From: Lutibacter sp. A80
Lineage (GTDB): Bacteria > Bacteroidota > Bacteroidia > Flavobacteriales > Flavobacteriaceae
DNA length: 64,000 bases
Direction: 5' to 3'
NCBI RefSeq assembly: GCF_022429645.1
Contig: NZ_CP092480.1
Span: 833,501 to 897,500 of the forward strand
Shown here: piece after piece, positions 53,424-63,019 of the stretch
Numbering within the stretch: position 1 is the stretch's first letter
Layout of the letters: every line of letters starts with the position of its first letter
Made by a program: the position numbers and the translations under genes
Notes under the pieces: model-generated
What the model was told of the DNA's origin: nothing
Seen by the model: only the letters and a program-made list of their open reading frames with translations
Databases searched by the model: none

Positions 53424-54812
53424 ATGAAATACGATATATTAATAATTGGTAGTGGTCCTGGAGGATATGTTACAGCTATTAGAGCTTCACAACTTGGTTT
53501 TAAAGTTGGTGTGGTTGAAAAAGAAAATTTAGGTGGAATTTGCTTAAATTGGGGTTGTATTCCTACAAAGGCCTTATTAAAAAGTGCACAAGTTTATGAT
53601 TATTTAAAACATGTAGATCAATATGGTTTAAAAGCTGAAGCTATTGATAAAGATTTTGATGCGGTAATAAAACGCAGTAGAAATGTTGCTGAAGGAATGA
53701 GTAAAGGTGTTCAATTTTTAATGAAAAAAAATAAAATTGATGTTATCGATGGTTTTGGAAAAATTAAAACTGGTAAAAAAGTTGATGTAACAGATGCCGA
53801 TGGTAAAGTAACTGAATATAGTGCAGACCATATTATTATTGCAACTGGAGCACGCTCACGTGAGTTGCCAAACTTACCACAAGATGGTAAAAAAGTTATT
53901 GGTTATAGACAAGCAATGACGCTACCTAAACAACCTAAAAAAATGATTGTTGTTGGTTCAGGTGCTATAGGTGTTGAGTTCGCTCACTTTTATAATTCAA
54001 TGGGTACCGATGTAACTATTGTAGAATTTATGCCAAATGTAGTTCCAGTTGAAGATATTGAAATTTCTAAACAATTTGAACGTTCACTAAAAAAATCTGG
54101 AATAAAAGTTATGACAAATTCTTCTGTAGAATCTGTTGATACTTCTGGTAAAGGTGTAAAAGCTGTTGTTAAAACTAAAAAAGGAGAAGAAATTTTAGAA
54201 GCTGATATTGTTTTATCTGCTGTTGGAATTAAATCTAACATAGAAAATATTGGATTAGAAGATGTTGGAATTGTTGTTGATCGTGATAAAATTTTGGTAA
54301 ACGATTTCTATCAAACTAACATTCCTGGTTATTATGCAATTGGAGATGTTGTTCCTGGTCAAGCCTTAGCACATGTTGCTTCTGCTGAAGGAATTACTTG
54401 TGTTGAAAAAATTGCTGGTTTACATACCGAAAAAATTGACTACGGAAATGTTCCTGGTTGTACATATGCAACTCCAGAAATAGCTAGCGTTGGTTTAACT
54501 GAAGCTAAAGCTATTGAAGCTGGTTACGAAATTAAAGTTGGTAAATTTCCTTTCTCTGCATCTGGAAAAGCAAAAGCTGCTGGTAACCCAGAAGGATTTG
54601 TAAAAGTTATTTTTGATGCAAAATATGGAGAATGGCTAGGTTGCCATATGATTGGTGCTGGTGTTACTGATATGATTGCTGAAGCAGTTTTAGGTAGAAA
54701 ATTAGAAACTACTGGACACGAAGTATTAAAAGCTATTCACCCTCACCCAACTATGAGTGAAGCTGTTATGGAAGCTGTTGCTGCAGCTTACGACGAAGTT
54801 ATACACTTATAA
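53424..54812 (+). CDS. lpdA: Dihydrolipoyl dehydrogenase
   Basis: 462 residues. This FAD enzyme (E3) reoxidises dihydrolipoamide in 2-oxo-acid dehydrogenase complexes and the glycine cleavage system. FAD motif GSGPGGYVTAIRA is at the N-terminus; redox cysteines are Cys40 and Cys45 (GGICLNWGCIPTKALL). The NAD motif is VVGSGAIGVEFAHF, and the C-terminal active site is HPHPTMSE with His441 and Glu446. Strong terminator after the gene. Confidence 0.96.
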   Translation: MKYDILIIGSGPGGYVTAIRASQLGFKVGVVEKENLGGICLNWGCIPTKALLKSAQVYDYLKHVDQYGLKAEAIDKDFDAVIKRSRNVAEGMSKGVQFLMKKNKIDVIDGFGKIKTGKKVDVTDADGKVTEYSADHIIIATGARSRELPNLPQDGKKVIGYRQAMTLPKQPKKMIVVGSGAIGVEFAHFYNSMGTDVTIVEFMPNVVPVEDIEISKQFERSLKKSGIKVMTNSSVESVDTSGKGVKAVVKTKKGEEILEADIVLSAVGIKSNIENIGLEDVGIVVDRDKILVNDFYQTNIPGYYAIGDVVPGQALAHVASAEGITCVEKIAGLHTEKIDYGNVPGCTYATPEIASVGLTEAKAIEAGYEIKVGKFPFSASGKAKAAGNPEGFVKVIFDAKYGEWLGCHMIGAGVTDMIAEAVLGRKLETTGHEVLKAIHPHPTMSEAVMEAVAAAYDEVIHL

Positions 54813-54830
54813 AATATAAATTAGATACCA

Positions 54831-54918
54831 AAGAGGTTTTCTAAAACGTTTAAAATTTGTTAGACTGAATTTATTTCAAAAAACATTAAATAAACGCTTT
54901 TGAAAACCTCTTTTTTTA
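54831..54918 (+). terminator. Terminator of lpdA
   Basis: A long imperfect stem: AGAGGTTTTC pairs with GAAAACCTCT, and inside it CGTTTA pairs with TAAACG, followed by TTTTTTTATT. Confidence 0.85.
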
Positions 54919-54959
54919 TTTAGAAAAGTTAAATTTTATATAGTGAAATTATATTTTAG

Positions 54960-54967
54960 TATATTTG
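54960..54967 (+). promoter_or_regulatory. Promoter -7 element for the metal-ribbon lipoprotein gene
   Basis: TATATTTG matches TAnnTTTG, 31 bases before the ATG at 54999. Confidence 0.45.
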
Positions 54968-54998
54968 ATTTTTAACTTTTAAATCAAAAAATAACTAT

Positions 54999-55418
54999 AT
55001 GAAAGCATTAAAATTACTAGTACTACTTATTTTTGTTACTACAATTTCTTGTAAAGAAGATAAACCAAAAACAAATGCTAATAATAAAGTAACCGTTAAA
55101 CATTATATTTGTTTAAATGAATGTGAAAATAGTGGTTCAGATGTTCAAGGTGTTTGTCCTACTTGTAATACGCCATATACTCACAATGATGCTTTTCATA
55201 ATAATGATTTTTTAAAAAATGGTCCTTTAACGGTTCCTTCAAACACTCCAACAAATACAAATACAATTACTCCACCAACACAATCACCAGCTCAAAATGC
55301 GTCTGGAGTTTATCATTATACTTGCGCTAACGGTTGTCCTGGAGGTGCTGGTTCAGCTTCTAATTGTAAATCTTGTGGTAATACACTTGAACATAATCAA
55401 GCATATCATAACATCTAA
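54999..55418 (+). CDS. Lipoprotein with two cysteine-ribbon domains
   Basis: 139 residues. The lipobox is TTISC (Cys18). Two copies of a Cys/His module follow: HYICLNECENSGSDVQGVCP with TCNTPYTHNDAFHN (about 35-68), and HYTCANGCPGGAGSASNCKS with CGNTLEHNQAYHN (about 105-137). Each has CxxxC, CxxC and a terminal H...H pattern resembling heavy-metal-binding ribbon domains. A Thr/Pro/Asn-rich linker joins them. It probably binds zinc or copper at the outer membrane; the metal is unknown. Confidence 0.75.
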   Translation: MKALKLLVLLIFVTTISCKEDKPKTNANNKVTVKHYICLNECENSGSDVQGVCPTCNTPYTHNDAFHNNDFLKNGPLTVPSNTPTNTNTITPPTQSPAQNASGVYHYTCANGCPGGAGSASNCKSCGNTLEHNQAYHNI

Positions 55419-55434
55419 TTTTTAAAATTAAAAT

Positions 55435-55860
55435 ATGGCATTTTCATTATCCAAACTTTTTAAAAACAAGCCTAAAGAAGTTCCTTCTATTCCAGAAATT
55501 ATAGAAAAAATAGATTTTAAAGGAGGTACTAAATATGCTAAAAATGAAACTAATATTGTATATGCTGATGTTGAAGAATTAGGAGGTTTTCCTTACTTAA
55601 AAACTGTAATTATTGGTGACACTTCTGTAAATATTAAAAGAGTAGGCTGTACTGCAACATTTAAATTTAACAATGAATCTATTGTATTAAATTCTGACAA
55701 TACAACTATAGAGTCTAATAAAATTAAAAATACAAACGTTTTTTTTACTGAAATTGATTTTGAATTAAACGAACAAGAAGCTACTAAAATTAAAGATCAA
55801 AAAGTTGTTACTTTAGAATATGGTTTCAAAAATAAAGTTACACCTTTTACACCTTTCTAA
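55435..55860 (+). CDS. Conserved hypothetical protein
   Basis: 141 residues, no signal peptide. A short basic N-terminus (LSKLFKNKPKEVPS) is followed by a strand-rich domain (FPYLKTVIIGDTSVNIKRVG then CTATFKF). I recognise no family. It starts 16 bases after the metal-ribbon lipoprotein and its last 4 bases overlap the convergent bshC stop. Confidence 0.6.
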   Translation: MAFSLSKLFKNKPKEVPSIPEIIEKIDFKGGTKYAKNETNIVYADVEELGGFPYLKTVIIGDTSVNIKRVGCTATFKFNNESIVLNSDNTTIESNKIKNTNVFFTEIDFELNEQEATKIKDQKVVTLEYGFKNKVTPFTPF

Positions 55861-57449
55861 TATTCTATAACAGAAAATTCTAATTTTAATGGTTCCAATG
55901 CTTTTAAAAGCATTGGTATTAAATCTGTACCTAAATCTATATAGAATTCAGAAAAATTACGTGTGCGCTCTTCTAAACTTCTGTTTGGAAATAATTCATT
56001 TTGTAACGTTTCAATTCTAGTTACTACATCAGACAATTTTCTTTTTTGAGCTTTTAACAAGCGTTTTTCTAAATTATTTAATCCTTTCAATTGCTTTTTT
56101 TCTTGTGCATGTACTGCACCAATAAAAGATTTATCGGTTTGCTCAGCTAATTCTTTTAATGCTAAAAATTGCTCTTGTAAAAACTGCTTTTGCTGTGAAA
56201 AATCTATTGAAATATCGGAAATTTCTTTTACCTTTTTATTTATTAAAACTTCTTGCTTATTAAAAATTTCTTTTAAAGTTACATTTAATTTACCCAGCTT
56301 AATCAATTGTTTTTCAGTAATTAACAATACTGAATTACGTAATAATAAAATTGGAAATGGTGTAGCAACTTTTGAAAAATAATCTTTTAACTGAAACCAA
56401 TACGCTAGTTCTCCTCCTCCACCAATATAACATAAATTTGGTAAAATTGTTTCTTGATATAAGGGTCTCATAATTACGTTAGGACTAAAACGATCTGGAA
56501 AATTAGTTAGCTCTTTTAAAATATCTTGTTCAGAAAAAACAATAGATGTATTATTAATTTTATAGACATTATCTTCAAAAATAATACGTTCTCTTAAATC
56601 ATCTTTTAAATAAAAAAGGTTAATTTCTCTTGGATTTACCTGAATATTATAATTTTCAGCTAATTTTTCACTTGTTTTTGAAACTGCTTTAAAAGAAGTA
56701 GCATTTAATAATTCGTCTTTAACAATTGAAGAAAATTCATGTTTAAGTTCAATAGCATCTCCATCAATAATAACCAAACCATATTCACCAAATAATTCAT
56801 TTACTAAATAGCGAGTTGCATCTGTTAAATTGTGATGCTTTAAATATGCATTCTCAAATAATGATTTTATGTAATTTTCATTGATAGAATTTCCTAATTG
56901 TTTGGAAAATACATTAAAAATATCTTCAAAACCTTTGGTATTAAGTCTTCCAACAGCACCGCTACTTTCTCTATCCCAAACTACTTTTTTACCTTTAAAA
57001 TTAAAATAATTAATTTCTTCAAAATCGTGATCTTCTGTTGCCATCCAATAAACTGGCACAAAATTATGTTGAGGAAATTGAGTTTTTAATTGCTTTGTTA
57101 AATTTATAGTAGATACAATTTTGTACAAAAAATACAAAGGCCCTGTAAAAATATTTAACTGATGCCCTGTTGTTATTGTAAATGTGTTATCCTTTTCTAA
57201 TAATTTAATATTATTTAACGTTAAATCATTTATATCTAACTTATTGTATTGTTTAAAAAGTGATTCGGCTAAAATAGCTCTAGATTTAGATTTAAATGAA
57301 GCTTGCTTAAGCGTTATCTGATTTTTAAATCCCTCTAAATTAGGGAAGTTACCATAAAATTGAGTTAGTTTAGAATTTTTATCTAAATAATCTCCAATTA
57401 AACTTGAAAAATATCCGGTTTCTTGAAATGGAATATGATGTACTTTCAT
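55857..57449 (-). CDS. bshC: Bacillithiol biosynthesis cysteine-adding enzyme BshC
   Basis: 530 residues. It joins cysteine to glucosamine-malate, the last step in making bacillithiol, the low-molecular-weight thiol of Firmicutes and many Bacteroidota. Signatures are HHIPFQETGYFSSL at the N-terminus, TTGHQLNIFTGPLYFLYKI, VYWMATEDHDFEEIN and GGGGELAYWFQL. A coiled coil occupies about 395-480. It is a single gene on the minus strand; bshA and bshB are not in the window. Confidence 0.93.
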   Translation of the reverse strand: MKVHHIPFQETGYFSSLIGDYLDKNSKLTQFYGNFPNLEGFKNQITLKQASFKSKSRAILAESLFKQYNKLDINDLTLNNIKLLEKDNTFTITTGHQLNIFTGPLYFLYKIVSTINLTKQLKTQFPQHNFVPVYWMATEDHDFEEINYFNFKGKKVVWDRESSGAVGRLNTKGFEDIFNVFSKQLGNSINENYIKSLFENAYLKHHNLTDATRYLVNELFGEYGLVIIDGDAIELKHEFSSIVKDELLNATSFKAVSKTSEKLAENYNIQVNPREINLFYLKDDLRERIIFEDNVYKINNTSIVFSEQDILKELTNFPDRFSPNVIMRPLYQETILPNLCYIGGGGELAYWFQLKDYFSKVATPFPILLLRNSVLLITEKQLIKLGKLNVTLKEIFNKQEVLINKKVKEISDISIDFSQQKQFLQEQFLALKELAEQTDKSFIGAVHAQEKKQLKGLNNLEKRLLKAQKRKLSDVVTRIETLQNELFPNRSLEERTRNFSEFYIDLGTDLIPMLLKALEPLKLEFSVIEY

Positions 57450-57815
57450 TAAATCTTAATATCTACTTTTAAAATAAGATGTGTATTTTCTTACTATAAT
57501 TTAATCTAAAATTTCATTTTAGAAACTTCAGCTTTTATAAAAATTTTTATAAAAATACACAATTAATATAGTTTGTCGTTAGTACTTTAAATATCTAACA
57601 TTTTTTTAACTTATTTTAAAAAAGAAAAACTGTCTAAAAATATTATTATACTTTTTTAATCATTTAAATACAATTATTTTGAAAGCTCACTTTTAATATA
57701 ATCTCAATCTTATTATTTTGTATTAAAAAGATACTAAAATCAAAATAAATCCAGCGAATTATAATATGTTCTTTTTATAAAAATCACTTATTTTAGCAAA
57801 TTATTACTGTACAAT
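57450..57815 (+). other. Intergenic region with no recognised feature
   Basis: 366 very A+T-rich bases between the divergent bshC and a methyltransferase gene. Promoters for both must lie here, but no convincing TAnnTTTG with a -33 partner is seen. A short direct repeat TTTTTATAAAAA occurs near 57538-57556. No ORF or RNA gene is recognised. Confidence 0.4.
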
Positions 57816-58508
57816 ATGTGGTTTAAAATAAAATCCTATCTTTTATTCTTATTAAAATCTACCAATAAACATGGAATACATTCTCCTTTTGTGTACAATT
57901 TAGTAACTAATTGCTTTACTATAAAAACAGCAGCTTCAAAAAAACAAAAACTGGTTACTATTCTAAATTATTTCAAAAACAATAATATTGAAATTCCTAA
58001 TATTACTAAAAAACAAGCGCTTCTCTTAATAAGAATTGTAACCTATTTTAAACCTAAATCTATTCTAGAATTGGAAACTTCTTTTGGATTTAATACTGCA
58101 CTATTAAGTATAGGAAACCCAAAAGCAGCTGTTACCACTATAAAAAACAATAAAACTATTAATAAAGAAGCTGCAGCGCTTTTTAATAACATAGAACTTT
58201 TAAATATTACATTAATTAACAGTAATTTAAAAAATAAACTAATTAATAATTCGCAATTCGATTTCATTTATTTTGATAAAACCCATCAAAAAACAACATT
58301 GTTAAATAATTTTAAAGATTGTTTAGTTGCTTCACATAATAATTCTGTTTTTATTTTTAACGCTATTAATTCTTCAAAAGAACTACAAGAAGCTTGGGAA
58401 GAAATAAAAAACAACCCTAAAGTTACTATTACAATAAATACTTATTTTTATGGTATTGTTTTTTTTAGAACTGAACAAGCAAGACAACATTTTACCATAC
58501 GTGTTTAA
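57816..58508 (+). CDS. Class I SAM-dependent methyltransferase-like protein
   Basis: 230 residues. NKHGIHSPFVYNLVTNCF is a start I associate with a Bacteroidota methyltransferase group. Motif I reads ILELETSFGFNTALLS, where most class I enzymes have LELGxGxGxxT, so SAM binding may be altered. The strand FDFIYFDKTHQKTTLL matches the usual acidic post-II region. No substrate can be named. Monocistronic. Confidence 0.7.
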   Translation: MWFKIKSYLLFLLKSTNKHGIHSPFVYNLVTNCFTIKTAASKKQKLVTILNYFKNNNIEIPNITKKQALLLIRIVTYFKPKSILELETSFGFNTALLSIGNPKAAVTTIKNNKTINKEAAALFNNIELLNITLINSNLKNKLINNSQFDFIYFDKTHQKTTLLNNFKDCLVASHNNSVFIFNAINSSKELQEAWEEIKNNPKVTITINTYFYGIVFFRTEQARQHFTIRV

Positions 58509-58577
58509 ATTTAATTTTATATAAAATTAAAACCATAGTTAATACATAACTCAATACCAACTCACAACTAATATTTG

Positions 58578-58585
58578 TACATTTG
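58578..58585 (+). promoter_or_regulatory. Promoter -7 element for the cobalamin adenosyltransferase gene
   Basis: TACATTTG matches TAnnTTTG, 25 bases before the ATG at 58611. Confidence 0.5.
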
Positions 58586-58610
58586 CAATCATTTAATTTA
58601 ATGCAGCATT

Positions 58611-59183
58611 ATGAAAATATATACCAAAACTGGAGATAAAGGAAAAACATCGTTATTTGGTGGAACTAGAGTTCCTAAATACGATTTACGTATTGAGGCT
58701 TATGGAACTGTTGATGAATTAAACTCTTACATTGGATTAATTCGTGATCAAAAAATTGATGACTATACTTCTCATGTACTGATAAAAATTCAAAACGAAT
58801 TATTTACTCTAGGTGCAATGTTAGCAACACCTGCTGAAAAAAAGATTTTAAAAAACGGTAAAGAACGTCTCAATATTAATAAAATAGACATTAAATCTAT
58901 AGAATTATTAGAAATTGAAATTGACAATATGAACGAGACAATACCTCCAATGACAAATTTTGTTTTGCCAGGCGGACATACAACCGTGTCATTTTGTCAT
59001 ATATCACGTTGTATTTGTAGAAGAGCAGAGCGTATAGCCACACAATTAAGTGACGAAAGTACAATTGATGAACTAATAATTGTTTATTTAAATAGACTTT
59101 CTGACTACCTTTTTGTACTGGCACGAAAATTGATTATTGATAATAAAGCTCAAGAAATCCCTTGGATTCCTGAGAAATTATAA
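58611..59183 (+). CDS. Cob(I)yrinic acid a,c-diamide adenosyltransferase (PduO type)
   Basis: 190 residues. It transfers adenosyl from ATP to cobalt in corrinoids, making coenzyme B12. The N-terminal ATP loop YTKTGDKGKTSLFGG, RIEAYGTVDELNSYIG and the C-terminal helix CRRAERIATQLSDE are the PduO signatures. VLPGGHTTVSFCHISR replaces the more usual LPGG...AA-HxAR pattern but keeps the key residues. There are no cobalamin synthesis genes nearby, so it probably serves salvage. Confidence 0.92.
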   Translation: MKIYTKTGDKGKTSLFGGTRVPKYDLRIEAYGTVDELNSYIGLIRDQKIDDYTSHVLIKIQNELFTLGAMLATPAEKKILKNGKERLNINKIDIKSIELLEIEIDNMNETIPPMTNFVLPGGHTTVSFCHISRCICRRAERIATQLSDESTIDELIIVYLNRLSDYLFVLARKLIIDNKAQEIPWIPEKL

Positions 59184-59221
59184 TAAGTTCTTTTTATTAA
59201 TGAAAAAAATTAAGAAATAAC

Positions 59222-59251
59222 TTGTTTCTTTAAGTAAAAAAATTATTTTTG
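59222..59251 (+). promoter_or_regulatory. Promoter of the DUF2795 gene (TTG-N19-TATTTTTG)
   Basis: TTG (59222-59224), a 19-base spacer and TATTTTTG (59244-59251) fit the full Bacteroidota -33/-7 pattern. The start codon is at 59277. Confidence 0.65.
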
Positions 59252-59276
59252 CAAAAATATTTAATACAAAAAAGTT

Positions 59277-59498
59277 ATGTATTGGACACTAGAATTAGCA
59301 TCGTATTTATCAGATGCACCATGGCCTGCGACAAAAGATGAGTTAATTGATTATGCTATAAGAACAGGAGCACCTTTAGAAGTTGTTGAAAATCTTCAAG
59401 AAATTGAAGATGCCGATGAAAACTTTGAATCTATTCTTGAAATTTGGCCAGATTATCCTTCCGAAGATGATTATCTCTGGAATGAAGATGAATATTAA
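59277..59498 (+). CDS. DUF2795 family small protein
   Basis: 73 residues, acidic C-terminus. WTLELASYLSDAPWPATKDE and LIDYAIRTGAPLEVVENLQEI match the DUF2795 pattern found throughout Bacteroidota. Function unknown. It has a good promoter and its own terminator, so it is a one-gene unit, upstream of secA. Confidence 0.85.
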   Translation: MYWTLELASYLSDAPWPATKDELIDYAIRTGAPLEVVENLQEIEDADENFESILEIWPDYPSEDDYLWNEDEY

Positions 59499-59511
59499 AA
59501 TATTAAAATTC

Positions 59512-59540
59512 AAAAAAAGTCTCGGTTGAGGCTTTTTTTT
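59512..59540 (+). terminator. Terminator of the DUF2795 gene
   Basis: AAGTCTC and GAGGCTT form a 7-bp stem (one G-U pair in RNA) with a GGTT loop, followed by a run of eight T. Confidence 0.85.
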
Positions 59541-59667
59541 GGTTTTAAACCATAATTTAAACAAAAATTTAAGCTTTTTAAAATATAAATATTTTAAATT
59601 CGCTTACTAAATAATAATAAAAAACACCTTATTTAAAGGTTAATAAATATAAATTCATACACAAAAA

Positions 59668-62600
59668 ATGAGTATTATAAATTCCGTACTAAAAGTATTT
59701 GTTGGAGATAAGAAAAAAAGTGATTTAAAATTGTTACGACCTATTGTAAAAAAGGTTGCAGCATTTGAAAGTGAAGTTTCTAATCTAACAAACGATCAAT
59801 TAAGAGAAAAAACAGCTTATTTTAAAGACATTATTGCAAAAGCAACTAATGAATATACTTCAAAAATAAATGAGTTAAAAAAAGAAGCTCACGATGCAAA
59901 TGTTGATAGAAAAGAGGAAATTTACTCTGAAATTGATGAATTAGAAGAAAGCGCGTATGAAGTTTTAGAAAAAACCCTAAATAATATAACAGCTGAAGCT
60001 TTTGCTGTTGTTAAAGAAACTGCAAAACGTTTTAAAGAAAATAAAACTATTACTGTTACAGCAACTCCTTTTGATAGAGAACTCTCTGCAACTAAAGGCA
60101 ATGTAACTCTAGAAGATGATAAAGCTTTTTGGTCAAATACTTGGGATGCTCAAGGTAAACAAGTAACTTGGGATATGGTACATTACGATGTACAGCTTAT
60201 TGGTGGTACTGTTTTACACCAAGGTAAAATTGCCGAAATGATGACTGGTGAAGGTAAAACATTAGTATCTACACTCCCAATTTATTTAAATGCATTGTCC
60301 GGAAAAGGTGTACACGTTGTAACTGTAAACGATTATTTAGCAAAACGTGATGCTGCTTGGATGGGACCTATATTTGAATTTCATGGTTTAAGTGTTGATT
60401 GTATAGATCACCACCAACCAAATTCAGATGCTCGAAGAAAAGCATATAATTCTGATATTACTTACGGTACAAATAACGAATTTGGTTTCGATTATTTACG
60501 TGATAATATGGCACACTCACCTGAAGAACTGGTACAACGCCCTCATAATTATGCTATTGTAGATGAGGTCGATTCTGTATTAATAGATGATGCACGTACA
60601 CCTTTAATTATATCTGGTGCAACTGCTAATGCTGATAGACATGAATTTAACGAATTAAAACCAAGTGTAGATAAACTTGTATCCATTCAAAGAAATTACC
60701 TAACGGGTGTTTTAGCAGATGTTAAAAAATTAATTGCAGAAGGAAATACAAAAGACGGTAGTTTTTTATTACTTCGCGTATATAGAGGTTTACCAAAAAG
60801 TAAAGCCTTAATAAAGTTTTTAAGTCAAGAAGGTATTAAACAACTTTTACAAAAGACTGAAAACCACTATATGCAAGATAATAATCGTGAAATGCCAAAA
60901 ATTGACGAGGATTTATATTTTGTAATTGATGAAAAAAACAATTCTATAGAGTTAACAGATAAAGGTATTTCTTATTTATCTGGAGACGACGGAGATGAAA
61001 ACTTCTTTATTTTACCAGATTTAAGTACCGAAATTGCTGCAATTGATAGTGAAAATCTTTCCGCTGAAGAAACTGCGGCTAAAAAAGAAGAATTATATAG
61101 AGATTTTAGCATTAAAAGTGAACGAATTCATACAATGAATCAACTATTAAAAGCATATACCCTATTTGAAAAAGATGTGGAATATGTAATAATGGATGAT
61201 AAAATTAAAATTGTAGATGAACAAACTGGTCGTATAATGGACGGCCGTCGTTATTCAGACGGATTACACCAAGCAATTGAAGCTAAAGAAAATGTAAAAA
61301 TTGAAGCTGCAACACAAACATATGCAACCGTAACACTTCAAAATTACTTTAGAATGTACCGCAAATTAAGTGGTATGACAGGGACTGCAATTACAGAAGC
61401 TGGTGAATTTTGGGATATTTACAAATTAGATGTTGTTGAAGTACCTACAAATGTACCTTTAGTTAGAGATGATAAAGAAGATTTAATCTTTAAAACAAAA
61501 AGAGAAAAATACAATGCTGTTATTAATGAAATTGAAAAATTAGTTAATAACGGACAACCTGTTTTAGTTGGTACTACCTCTGTTGAAATTTCTGAATTAT
61601 TAGGAAGAATGCTTTCTATTAGAAAGATAAAACACAATGTATTAAATGCAAAACTACATAAAAAAGAAGCAGATGTAGTTGCTGAAGCTGGTAACCCAGG
61701 AGTTGTAACTATTGCAACAAATATGGCAGGACGTGGTACAGATATTAAATTATCTGATGCTGTAAAAGCTGCTGGTGGTTTAGCTATTATTGGTACAGAA
61801 CGTCACGATTCTAGACGTGTAGACCGTCAGTTACGTGGACGTGCTGGTCGTCAAGGAGATCCAGGTTTATCACAGTTTTACGTATCATTAGAAGATAATT
61901 TAATGCGTTTGTTTGGTTCTGAACGAATTGCTAAAATGATGGATAGAATGGGACTTCAAGAAGGTGAAGTTATTCAACATTCTATGATTACTAAATCTAT
62001 TGAACGCGCGCAACGTAAAGTTGAAGAGAATAACTTTGGTGTTCGTAAACGTTTATTAGAATATGATGATGTTATGAACTCGCAACGTGAAGTTATATAC
62101 AAACGTCGCCGACACGCATTATACGGAGAGCGCTTACAAGTAGATATTGTAAATATGGTATATGATACTTGTAGTGCAATAGTAAGAGAGAGCAAACTTG
62201 CAAACGATTATCAGAATTTTGAATTTGAATTGATTCGTTTTTCTTCTACTTCTTCTCCATTTACCGAAGAAGAATTCCAAAAACTTTCTGAACAAGAACT
62301 TACAGATCAACTTTTTGATATTGTTTACAAACACTATAAAGAAAAACTGGAAAGAAGTGCAAAAGCAGCTTATCCAGTAATTAAAGATGTGTATGAAAAT
62401 CAAGGTGATAAATACGAACGTATTGTGGTGCCTTTTACTGATGGAACTAAAGAATTAAAAGTTGTAACTAATTTAAAAGAAGCCTATGAAAGTGAAGGAA
62501 AAGGCTTAGTTACAGACTTTGAAAAAAATATTACTTTAGCAATTATTGACGATACTTGGAAAGATCATCTACGTCAAATGGATGAATTAAAACAATCGGT

Positions 62601-63006
62601 TCAAAATGCTACTTACGAGCAAAAAGATCCTTTATTAATTTACAAATTTGAATCATTTGAATTGTTCAATCAAATGCTTGATAAAGTAAATAAAGAAGTT
62701 CTTTCATTCTTATTTAAAGGTGAATTACCATCGCAAGATGCAAATCAAGTTTCTCAAGCTAGAGAGCAAAAAAGAGAAAAAGTACAATTAAGTAAAGAAG
62801 ATTATAAAAACACTTCTGAACAAACACAAACAAACCAAACCCAACAACCGCAAGTTGTAGAAACTATTGTTAGAACCGAACGCAAAATAGGTAGAAACGA
62901 AAAAGTGACTATTAAAAATGTGATGAATGGTGAAAACAAATCTGTAAAATACAAACAAGCAATTCCTTTAATTCAAAAAGGAGAATGGGTAATTGTTGAA
63001 GATTAA
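59668..63006 (+). CDS. secA: Protein translocase subunit SecA
   Basis: 1112 residues. This ATPase pushes preproteins through SecYEG. Walker A is MTGEGKT (192-198); GTNNEFGFDYLRDNMAHSPE, VDEVDSVLIDDARTPLIISG and ATNMAGRGTDIKL follow in DEAD-motor order. It is about 200 residues longer than E. coli SecA because of an insertion near residues 330-430 of the first nucleotide domain, as usual in Bacteroidota. The C-terminus ends KGEWVIVED and lacks the zinc-binding CxCx8CH tail used for SecB binding. Confidence 0.97.
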   Translation: MSIINSVLKVFVGDKKKSDLKLLRPIVKKVAAFESEVSNLTNDQLREKTAYFKDIIAKATNEYTSKINELKKEAHDANVDRKEEIYSEIDELEESAYEVLEKTLNNITAEAFAVVKETAKRFKENKTITVTATPFDRELSATKGNVTLEDDKAFWSNTWDAQGKQVTWDMVHYDVQLIGGTVLHQGKIAEMMTGEGKTLVSTLPIYLNALSGKGVHVVTVNDYLAKRDAAWMGPIFEFHGLSVDCIDHHQPNSDARRKAYNSDITYGTNNEFGFDYLRDNMAHSPEELVQRPHNYAIVDEVDSVLIDDARTPLIISGATANADRHEFNELKPSVDKLVSIQRNYLTGVLADVKKLIAEGNTKDGSFLLLRVYRGLPKSKALIKFLSQEGIKQLLQKTENHYMQDNNREMPKIDEDLYFVIDEKNNSIELTDKGISYLSGDDGDENFFILPDLSTEIAAIDSENLSAEETAAKKEELYRDFSIKSERIHTMNQLLKAYTLFEKDVEYVIMDDKIKIVDEQTGRIMDGRRYSDGLHQAIEAKENVKIEAATQTYATVTLQNYFRMYRKLSGMTGTAITEAGEFWDIYKLDVVEVPTNVPLVRDDKEDLIFKTKREKYNAVINEIEKLVNNGQPVLVGTTSVEISELLGRMLSIRKIKHNVLNAKLHKKEADVVAEAGNPGVVTIATNMAGRGTDIKLSDAVKAAGGLAIIGTERHDSRRVDRQLRGRAGRQGDPGLSQFYVSLEDNLMRLFGSERIAKMMDRMGLQEGEVIQHSMITKSIERAQRKVEENNFGVRKRLLEYDDVMNSQREVIYKRRRHALYGERLQVDIVNMVYDTCSAIVRESKLANDYQNFEFELIRFSSTSSPFTEEEFQKLSEQELTDQLFDIVYKHYKEKLERSAKAAYPVIKDVYENQGDKYERIVVPFTDGTKELKVVTNLKEAYESEGKGLVTDFEKNITLAIIDDTWKDHLRQMDELKQSVQNATYEQKDPLLIYKFESFELFNQMLDKVNKEVLSFLFKGELPSQDANQVSQAREQKREKVQLSKEDYKNTSEQTQTNQTQQPQVVETIVRTERKIGRNEKVTIKNVMNGENKSVKYKQAIPLIQKGEWVIVED

Positions 63007-63019
63007 TAAATATTGTGAA

